Source of the DNA: Leptospira adleri
GTDB taxonomy: Bacteria > Spirochaetota > Leptospiria > Leptospirales > Leptospiraceae
Reading direction: 5' to 3'
NCBI RefSeq assembly: GCF_002811985.1
Contig: NZ_NPDU01000110.1
Span: forward strand, 1 to 10,852
DNA: 10,852 nucleotides
This document shows, piece after piece, positions 1 to 6,357 of the stretch (its first letter is position 1; each line of letters begins with the position of its first letter). The notes beneath the pieces were generated by a model. It did not search any database and had not been told where the DNA came from. It was given only the letters and a program-made list of their open reading frames with translations. Both the position numbers and the translations under genes were made by a program.

Positions 1-357
1 AATACGGTCGGCGCAGTGTCCCTATCGCGGGATTCCGGGTCATCCACGGTAATTCGCTTATCAAGTTGGAATTGGAGCGATTGTCAGGCGGCATTTCCGT
101 TCGGATGTAGAGTTTTGGACGTTATGTTTTCGGAGATGGAATCCAGCTGCGGTGGTGTGAATGGATTCGGCAGTTCTGCGGACTTTAATCTAACGAACGC
201 CAAATTCGATTTTAACGCAAACAACGGCGCCATCCCCTATCCTGCAATACCGACTTCGCCCAACTACCCTGTGTATAGCATCCAAATAAACGGATCTGCT
301 ACGGATATATTAGGCAGGCCGCTTACACCGTTCAATTTTTCTATGGTGAGCCAATGA
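1..357 (+). CDS. C-terminal part of an Ig-like-domain exported protein (5' truncated)
   Basis: The frame is open from the first base and ends at TGA 355-357, giving the last 118 residues; the true start lies outside the window. The ending, with YSIQINGSATDILGRPL followed by an alternating aromatic strand (FNFSM), looks like the last strands of an SbsA/Big_5-type bacterial Ig-like domain, where a 'D..G.pL' turn precedes the closing strand. Three cysteines (in SDCQA, FGCRV and SSCGG) and many Ser, Gly and Asn residues fit an exported protein. By family knowledge such proteins are often surface lipoproteins in Leptospira, but no signal peptide can be seen here. An internal GTG at 16 could be read as a start, but the frame continues upstream of it. 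The stop overlaps the next start as ATGA, which indicates translational coupling. The G+C looks higher than in the downstream genes. The domain call is by eye only. Confidence 0.6.
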   Translation, partial: NTVGAVSLSRDSGSSTVIRLSSWNWSDCQAAFPFGCRVLDVMFSEMESSCGGVNGFGSSADFNLTNAKFDFNANNGAIPYPAIPTSPNYPVYSIQINGSATDILGRPLTPFNFSMVSQ

Positions 358-1118
358 TATTCAAAAAAAAGAATCTATCGAGCAAAACAATGAAAAACAC
401 TCTGATATTGATATCGCTCTTTATTTGCACTCTACAGAACGATTGTACGATGTTGAGCAGAAGCGCCAGATCGGCTGAAAAAGCAGAAAAAGTAAAGGCA
501 AATTACCAAATCGGATATTTGGAAAATAGGGATTTCAAATTCGACCCGTTTAGAGTTAAGAATTTTATCAGCTTGCTAAAATTCGAAATTATTCGCGGCG
601 GAAACGGAATCGTAGAAGAAGGCTCCGAACCGGAAATTTCGAAACCGAACCTGGTCGCACAAGCTCAGACGCCGACTGCTACTCAAAACCCGGAGGCAAA
701 AGAGAACCCCGTATCTCCTACCGTAAACTTACCGTCTGCCGGAACCGCTGCCGCCGAGATGATTAAACCTGCGTCCCCGATCCCAGCGGCTGATAATAAC
801 TCCAAAGACACCAAAAAAATATTAAGTGAAACGGAGATTAAGAACTTAGCGTCAAAGATGAATTTCGATTATTATCTCCAGGGATCTTTCGGAATTTCAG
901 ATAATGGAAGTATCTTGGAAAAGAATTTTACGACTTTAATATTTATCGACGTCCATGATAAATCGGGAAAGCTACTTCGAACCGTTGCCTTCTCTCAGGA
1001 ATCAAAAAATTTCTCGGAAGCGGAGGACCTAAAACAAGCAAGTCTTCACCTCGCAGAAAGAATCGTGAAAAAACAGGAAAATCAAGAAAATAAGGCGTGG
1101 TGGAAATTTGGACTTTAA
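354..1118 (+). CDS. Putative lipoprotein with TolB-N/CsgG-like core and Pro/Ala-rich insert
   Basis: 254 residues. The start ATG overlaps the previous stop by 4 bp, and GGTGAG (345-350) lies 3 nt upstream. A second ATG at 390 (MKNTLILISLFIC) gives a more ordinary signal peptide and is a real alternative start. Cys25 (after SLFI) or Cys31 (after LQND) could be the lipidated residue; neither is a canonical lipobox, so lipidation is uncertain. Residues 66-90 (FRVKNFISLLKFEIIRGGNG) and 159-240 (FDYYLQGSF, then a strand ending in IFIDVHDKSGKLLRT) look like the two parts of a TolB-N/CsgG/LpoB-like fold: a helix before a 'subunit not found' strand, then a 'GS...' strand and a 'D..tGk..' hairpin. Between them residues about 98-155 are a low-complexity Pro/Ala/Thr linker. 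The C-terminus is a Lys/Gln/Glu-rich helix ending in WWKFGL. It is likely a periplasmic or outer-membrane accessory protein; function unknown. Confidence 0.75.
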   Translation: MIFKKKNLSSKTMKNTLILISLFICTLQNDCTMLSRSARSAEKAEKVKANYQIGYLENRDFKFDPFRVKNFISLLKFEIIRGGNGIVEEGSEPEISKPNLVAQAQTPTATQNPEAKENPVSPTVNLPSAGTAAAEMIKPASPIPAADNNSKDTKKILSETEIKNLASKMNFDYYLQGSFGISDNGSILEKNFTTLIFIDVHDKSGKLLRTVAFSQESKNFSEAEDLKQASLHLAERIVKKQENQENKAWWKFGL

Positions 1119-1737
1119 AGCGGAATACGGCGAAAAAAATAAAATTTTCCTTTTGCTCATATTTTCTTGCTTCTTATACGGCGGTTGTGGCCCTTCCGAA
1201 AAGGAAATGGAAGCAATGTATGAAAGAGGTACTGCCTTATTCGTCGCCAATCAACGCGACGAAGCGTTAAAAATATTTCAAGCGCTCGATAAAGAAGACG
1301 ACGAATACAAAGACGTAAAGCTCTTAATCGGAAAACTTTTATACTATAATCGTAAATTTCAACAGGCTGAAGAAGTATTTCAGAAAATTTCCGACGACGA
1401 CCCTTCGAATTACACAGCGTTAGGTTGGCTGATCAAAGCTCAATTTGCAGGAACCCCTCTCAAAAAAGAATTAACAGAAAACTTGCAGAAATTCTTATCG
1501 AAGGATACTGAAAATGCGGAAATCCTTTTTATCAGCGCTCGTCTGTTAGAGGAAACGGGCAAGCCCGATCAAGCAATTCTTGCGTATAAAAAGATTATCT
1601 CACAAACCGGAATACTTGCTTTATCACATCGTCAACTCGAGACCATTTACGAAAAAGCGCGATTGGAAAAAAAGGCTGCTTATCATCACAGAAAATATTT
1701 AGAACTCTCTGGAAAATCGGATTCCTCCAAGGAATAG
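1108..1737 (+). CDS. TPR-repeat lipoprotein
   Basis: 209 residues from a TTG that overlaps the end of the preceding gene by 11 bp; GGTGGA (1099-1104) sits 3 nt upstream. The TTG is preferred because the first in-frame ATG (residue 34) would remove the signal peptide. Residues 12-27 form a hydrophobic core ending in FLYGGC, a spirochaete-type lipobox that makes Cys27 the likely lipidated residue. The mature part is entirely helical, with TPR-like pairs at about 36-65 (GTALFVANQRDEALKIF), 70-98 (GKLLYYNRKFQQAEEVFQ, then DDDPSN), 102-131, 136-166 (ARLLEETGKPDQAILAYKK) and 173-200. TPR lipoproteins usually act as protein-binding scaffolds on the periplasmic face of a membrane. Its position between the TolB/CsgG-like lipoprotein and the pump adaptor suggests an assembly or partner-binding role for the exporter, which is an inference. 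No enzymatic motif is visible. Confidence 0.85.
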   Translation: MDFKAEYGEKNKIFLLLIFSCFLYGGCGPSEKEMEAMYERGTALFVANQRDEALKIFQALDKEDDEYKDVKLLIGKLLYYNRKFQQAEEVFQKISDDDPSNYTALGWLIKAQFAGTPLKKELTENLQKFLSKDTENAEILFISARLLEETGKPDQAILAYKKIISQTGILALSHRQLETIYEKARLEKKAAYHHRKYLELSGKSDSSKE

Positions 1738-1744
1738 TCTTTTT
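1721..1744 (+). terminator. Weak hairpin plus T-tract (possible attenuator)
   Basis: ATTCCT (1721-1726), a 3-nt CCA loop and AGGAAT (1730-1735) form a perfect 6-bp stem across the stop codon of the TPR gene, followed by TTTTT at 1740-1744. The stem has only two G-C pairs and would be weak, so at best it is a partial terminator separating the lipoprotein genes from the pump genes. No convincing promoter is seen in the 45 bp that follow. Confidence 0.25.
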
Positions 1745-1768
1745 CATCCGGAATTTGCGTTTGTCTTC

Positions 1769-1774
1769 AGGAGG
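1769..1774 (+). promoter_or_regulatory. Strong Shine-Dalgarno deciding the TTG start of the adaptor gene
   Basis: A full AGGAGG lies 8 nt upstream of TTG 1783. It is the strongest ribosome binding site in the window. It fixes a TTG start that keeps the N-terminal membrane anchor, and suggests that translation of the pump genes is initiated independently here rather than by coupling. Confidence 0.85.
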
Positions 1775-1782
1775 ATAACCAT

Positions 1783-3264
1783 TTGATCATAAAAATTCTT
1801 ACTTCGAAAGCCGGTAAACTTATCTTAGGAATCGTTATAACCTACTTTTTAGCTTCTTTATTCTTAGTGCGGATTTCCAAAAATTCAAATAGTAGAATAT
1901 TAAAAAATACTACATCAGCGATTACAAAACCTATTTCCTTTGCTCTGCCTTCCTTTGAAAAAACGGACAACGAAGAAGAGCAAACCGAAAAAATGTCTAT
2001 CTTGGCGATGAACGTTCAAAGTGAATCGATAACCCCGATGGTCGAAGCCTCTGGGATCATAGACTTCATGGAAAAGGTGGACGTCTATTCGAAAGTATCT
2101 GGTAGAATTGAAAAAACCTACTTCAAAGAAGGTGAAGAAATCTCTCAGGGACAAAAGCTCTTTAAAATGGAGACTTTACCTTTGGAATTGGAGTTATTAA
2201 AACAAGAATCCACTATGGAAAGTTCCCGGTCGCAAGTCAAATTAGCCCGCGAAAAATATATAAAAGCGAAAGGAAGCGTGCTCGCGAGAATTCAGGAGTA
2301 CGAAAAAGCGATCTCGGTCTCGGAAAAAACAAAACAAGAATATGAGAAAGCAAAAAATACGTTCATAGGAATTGAAGAAATTTACAATGCCGGCGGATTT
2401 ACGAGAGAAGAATTCGAAAATGCAAAACTCAATTTAAGTTCAAAAGAAATTTCGTATCAACTGGCTGAAAGGGATGTGGAAATTCGAAGCATCGGCCTAA
2501 CAGATAAGGATATTTTAAGGAATAACTATAAAATTCCTGAAACAAAAGAAGAAAGAATAAAAATCTTAGAAGAGATCAATAGCCTAATTGAAAAAGCCGA
2601 ATGGGAAGTCGCGGAAGGAGTGTTAAAAGCCCATGAAGCACAGGTGAATTCTACGAAAATGCAATTGAAAGAATCTCTCGTTTTTTCTCCTATCAATGGA
2701 GTCGTTGCAAAACAATTTAAGAATGAAGGGGAAATCCTGACTAACGCAGGTCCGGGTCAACACGTATTATCGGTTATCAATGTCAAACAAGTTTATGCAG
2801 TACTCAATATACCTGAATCGGAATCCATAGATCTACGAAAAGGTATGAAAATGTCCTTCTCTGCGGATATATACAAAGGACAACAGTTCACAGGAATTGT
2901 GCAGATGGTCAGTCCTATCATAGACCAAAAAAGCCACACTGTGGAAATAAAAGCGCTCGTGGATAATAAGAGCAAACAACTTAAACCGGGAATGTTCATC
3001 CGAGCCAATATTACCACAGGACAAGAAAAGCCTACTATTAGGATCCCGAGTACGGCAGTCCTCTTAAATGAAGACGGGGTGAGCGGTACCGTATGTTTGG
3101 TCAGGGACGGAAAGAGCTATCGTAACGAGGTAAAACTTGGGTCTCAAAGCGAAGGGAAAATCATTATTTCAGCAGGATTATCGGACGGAGATACGATTCT
3201 ATTGGAAAGAATATCTCAAATAAGAGACGGTATGGCCGTAAATCCCCTTTTTGATAAAAGATGA
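1783..3264 (+). CDS. RND efflux periplasmic adaptor subunit (HlyD/MFP family)
   Basis: 493 residues. Residues 13-29 are a single membrane anchor with no lipobox, followed by a flexible acidic linker to about 75. Residues 97-130 (VYSKVSGRIEKTYFKEGEEI) are the first half of a biotinyl-lipoyl domain, and 299-335 (FSPINGVVAKQFKNEGEIL) the second half. Between them is a charged coiled-coil hairpin of about 168 residues with a loop region near 235-256 (IGLTDKDILRNNYKIPE). A beta-barrel domain follows (about 336-412, with SPIIDQKSHTVEIKA and KPGMFIRANI, hallmarks of the family), then a membrane-proximal domain to the end (IPSTAVLLNEDG, SAGLSDGDTILL). By family knowledge such adaptors sit in the periplasm and join an inner-membrane RND pump to an outer-membrane channel. 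The next gene overlaps by 4 bp (ATGA) and encodes that pump. No outer-membrane factor gene is in the window. Confidence 0.95.
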   Translation: MIIKILTSKAGKLILGIVITYFLASLFLVRISKNSNSRILKNTTSAITKPISFALPSFEKTDNEEEQTEKMSILAMNVQSESITPMVEASGIIDFMEKVDVYSKVSGRIEKTYFKEGEEISQGQKLFKMETLPLELELLKQESTMESSRSQVKLAREKYIKAKGSVLARIQEYEKAISVSEKTKQEYEKAKNTFIGIEEIYNAGGFTREEFENAKLNLSSKEISYQLAERDVEIRSIGLTDKDILRNNYKIPETKEERIKILEEINSLIEKAEWEVAEGVLKAHEAQVNSTKMQLKESLVFSPINGVVAKQFKNEGEILTNAGPGQHVLSVINVKQVYAVLNIPESESIDLRKGMKMSFSADIYKGQQFTGIVQMVSPIIDQKSHTVEIKALVDNKSKQLKPGMFIRANITTGQEKPTIRIPSTAVLLNEDGVSGTVCLVRDGKSYRNEVKLGSQSEGKIIISAGLSDGDTILLERISQIRDGMAVNPLFDKR

Positions 3265-6200
3265 AAGCAATCGTCAGTTTTTGTATTTCTAAACCTGTCA
3301 CCGTATTGATGACTTGGATCGCAATCGTAATATTTGGAACGATAGGATTAAAAAACGCTAAAATTACGCTGCTGCCCGAAATAACATTTCCTCGAGTTTC
3401 TATTATCACGAGTTACCCAAACGCTTCGCCGGAAGAGATAGAAAATTTAGTTACAAAGCCGCTTACGGATTCCATTGGAACAGTAGGCGGAATTGAAAAA
3501 GTAACTTCCGAATCGTTGGAAGGAATTTCCATCATAACGGTTCAGTTTTCTTTTAACAAATCGATAGACTTTGCCATCATTGAACTTAGAGAAAAAATAG
3601 ATCTTATCCGCGACCAGCTACCGCAGGACGCAAGTAGACCGATCGCAACTAGGTTCGATCCTTCCCAATCCGCTTTTCAAGAAATCGTTATTTTTCCAAA
3701 AAACGAATTGGATTCGAAATCACTTCGCTCCTTTGCCGATGAGAATATCAAAGTGTTCTTTGAAAGAATCGAGGGGATCGCTTACGTTCAAGTTTTCGGA
3801 GGATTTGAAAAAGAAATCCGCGTCGAAATTGATCCGGAAAGAATGACCACTTACGGCGTATCTATACCTGAAGTTGAAAAGGCGATCCTATCCGCCAACA
3901 TAAACGTTCCCGCCGGAAGCCTCCCCGTTGGAAATAAGGATCTACTGCTGCGAACGATCGGCGAATATAAAACCTTGGACGATATAAGGGATACGGTCGT
4001 CGGCACGAACAACTCCGGGGTTCCGATACAGATTGGATCGATAGCTTCCGTCTTAAGCACCTTCAAAGACCGCACCGGCTTAGCTAAATACAACGGCAAA
4101 GACTGTCTAATATTCTATCTTTATAAAGAATCGGGAAAAAATTCAGTCGAACTTTCAGATCGGGTCCAAACTGAATTAGATACCATCAATTCCAAATTTA
4201 CGGAGAAACTTTCCGCGAAAATAGTATATGACGAATCCATCTTTATACGAGACTCCGTTTTAGGTTTAATTTGGTCTTTGGTAATAGGCGCCGTTCTCGC
4301 GTTCTCCGTACTTCTACTCTTAATTCAAAGTTTTAGGGCGCCTTTAATTCTTCTTATCATCATACCTTTTTCTTTATTAGCGACATTCCTACTATTTTAC
4401 GTATTTCGAATATCTTTAAATATGATGTCTTTGGGAGGGTTAGCTCTCGGTATTGGAATGTTGTTCGATACTAGTAACGTCGTATTTTCCTCGATTGAGC
4501 GCAATCTGGCTAAACGAAAATCGATCTATGACGCCGCAATAGAGGGAACATCGGAAGTAACAGGATCCATCGTCTCCGCTACCTTGACGACGATCATCGT
4601 TTTTTTACCGATAATTTTTATTAAAAGTTTCGTCGGTATTTTATTTTCCGAAATGGCAATCGCAATCGTTCTATCCATTTCAATCAGCTTACTTGCTTCA
4701 ATCACAATCATTCCGACCTTATATGTCATATTCGACCAAACTAATCTTTCGAAGGCGTACGAAAACAACCTTCTCTTCGTTAAATCCTCTCAAATATATA
4801 ACGATGCACTTGCGTCTTACGAAGTTAAACTGAACGAATACATAGATCGACCTCGAAAATTATACTTATTTCTTTTCGCCGCTTTAATAATCTCAGCGCA
4901 ATTTTTGTTTATTCTTCAGAGCGAGTTTATGCCTGCGGTTGATAACGGGGAGTTTATCATTAATGTAGAAAATAGCCAAAACTCTACGTTAGGAAGTACG
5001 ACGAATATAGTTGAAACTCTTGAACAAATGTTACTTTCAGATAAAAATGTCGCGAGTGTAATATCGAAAATCGGGTCAGACACCGAAGATTTTGTTTCCA
5101 AGATAAATGGAGGCTCCGGAGCTAACGTAGCAAAACTGAGAGTCTTACTTCATCCAAGTTCATCGAGAACGACGAAGGAAATCATTGAAAATCTTAGAAA
5201 AAAAATTTCCTTTACGGACGATATTCGCATAAATTTCGAAGGAAACGGGGACGTCATAGCCAAAATTTTAGATCCGAACAGCAGCCAATTGAATTTGGAA
5301 ATTCACGGAGAAGATTTGAGGATTTTAGGCGACATCGGAAATAATTTAATATCCAAACTCGAAAAAAATCGTATTGCCACCGACTTAAGAAGCACGCTTG
5401 AAACAAAAAAACACGAGTATCTAATCGAATTTGATCCGATCAAAGCAAGTTCCTTAAAACTCACCAACGATTATATATCTCAATATGTTAAAGTTGCAAG
5501 CTACGGTGAAAACATTTCCAGAATCCGATTGCAGGACGAAGACCTAAATATTCGCCTCCTGATCAAAAGAGACCAAATCGACAACTTAAACAAACTCAAG
5601 GGACTGAACATAAAAACTCCAACCGGAGAATTCATCAGTATATCGCAAATTTCTAATATTACAGAAAACCGTTCTTCTGGATCAATTCGCAGGTCGGGCA
5701 ATTCTAGGGTAAACATGGTTTACGGTAATCTTGAAGCAACCGGAACCACCCAAAAAATCAACGAACTCATATCAAATCTAAAATTGCCTGCCGGCTATTA
5801 TGTTAAAATCGGCGGAGAATTCGAAAATATTGAAAAATCCTATAATGAACTTTTGTTTGCCTTCTTACTAGCCTCCGTTCTGATTTATATGCTTCTGAGC
5901 AGCCAATTCCAATCACTAAAACTCTCTGCAATTATGATTTGTACGATTCCTTTGATGTTCATAGGAATATTTCCGGCGTTATTTTTATTTGGCAAAAGTT
6001 TCAACATCAGCGCATTCTTAGGACTCGTCTTATTATTGGGAGTTGTGGTTGACAATGCATCTCTCTATTACGAGTACCTCATTATTTCGTTAGAGGAATA
6101 CAAAGATTTTAAGAAGGCGATCATCGAAAGCGGAAAAATCGTATTCCGACCGGTTTTAATGAATAACCTAACGACCATCCTAGGCTTAGTTCCGGTTGCT

Positions 6201-6347
6201 TTTGAATTCCAAAAAGGCGCCGAATTCCAATCACCGATGGCAATCGTAGTCATCGTAGGTTTATTATCCTCTTTTGTATTCAGTCTATTTTTACTTCCAA
6301 TTCTTTTCTTTTCATTGCTGAAGAATCGAAAGAATCAGATCGCTTGA
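3261..6347 (+). CDS. RND-family efflux permease, energised subunit
   Basis: 1028 residues, the usual length for AcrB-type RND proteins, with the start coupled to the adaptor stop by ATGA. Membrane helix 1 is at about 12-30, and porter domain 1 follows with the family motifs PEITFPRVSIITSYPNASP and RFDPS (131-135). TM2-TM6 lie at about 332-490, TM7 at 533-553, porter domain 2 at 555-860 and TM8-TM12 at 864-1018. The proton-relay helix TM4 reads GIGMLFDTSNVV, so Asp403 is kept at the AcrB Asp407 position, while the second Asp (AcrB Asp408) is Thr404. TM10 reads GVVVDN, placing Asp931 where AcrB has Lys940. The conserved RPVLMNNLTTILGLVPVA and GAEFQSPMA stretches of TM11-12 are intact. It is an inner-membrane, proton-driven exporter; the substrate cannot be read from the sequence. 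It probably assembles with the adaptor and perhaps with the divergent RND protein encoded next. Confidence 0.95.
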   Translation: MKAIVSFCISKPVTVLMTWIAIVIFGTIGLKNAKITLLPEITFPRVSIITSYPNASPEEIENLVTKPLTDSIGTVGGIEKVTSESLEGISIITVQFSFNKSIDFAIIELREKIDLIRDQLPQDASRPIATRFDPSQSAFQEIVIFPKNELDSKSLRSFADENIKVFFERIEGIAYVQVFGGFEKEIRVEIDPERMTTYGVSIPEVEKAILSANINVPAGSLPVGNKDLLLRTIGEYKTLDDIRDTVVGTNNSGVPIQIGSIASVLSTFKDRTGLAKYNGKDCLIFYLYKESGKNSVELSDRVQTELDTINSKFTEKLSAKIVYDESIFIRDSVLGLIWSLVIGAVLAFSVLLLLIQSFRAPLILLIIIPFSLLATFLLFYVFRISLNMMSLGGLALGIGMLFDTSNVVFSSIERNLAKRKSIYDAAIEGTSEVTGSIVSATLTTIIVFLPIIFIKSFVGILFSEMAIAIVLSISISLLASITIIPTLYVIFDQTNLSKAYENNLLFVKSSQIYNDALASYEVKLNEYIDRPRKLYLFLFAALIISAQFLFILQSEFMPAVDNGEFIINVENSQNSTLGSTTNIVETLEQMLLSDKNVASVISKIGSDTEDFVSKINGGSGANVAKLRVLLHPSSSRTTKEIIENLRKKISFTDDIRINFEGNGDVIAKILDPNSSQLNLEIHGEDLRILGDIGNNLISKLEKNRIATDLRSTLETKKHEYLIEFDPIKASSLKLTNDYISQYVKVASYGENISRIRLQDEDLNIRLLIKRDQIDNLNKLKGLNIKTPTGEFISISQISNITENRSSGSIRRSGNSRVNMVYGNLEATGTTQKINELISNLKLPAGYYVKIGGEFENIEKSYNELLFAFLLASVLIYMLLSSQFQSLKLSAIMICTIPLMFIGIFPALFLFGKSFNISAFLGLVLLLGVVVDNASLYYEYLIISLEEYKDFKKAIIESGKIVFRPVLMNNLTTILGLVPVAFEFQKGAEFQSPMAIVVIVGLLSSFVFSLFLLPILFFSLLKNRKNQIA

Positions 6348-6357
6348 ACAAACTTAT

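Noticed and set aside
1029..1250. A 73-codon antisense frame across the junction of the two lipoprotein genes
   Set aside because: The sense frames on both sides have signal peptides and domain patterns; the antisense product is Phe/Lys-rich noise from A/T-rich codons.
1738..1782. A promoter in the 45-bp gap before the adaptor gene
   Set aside because: No pair of -35 and -10 like elements at suitable spacing could be seen.
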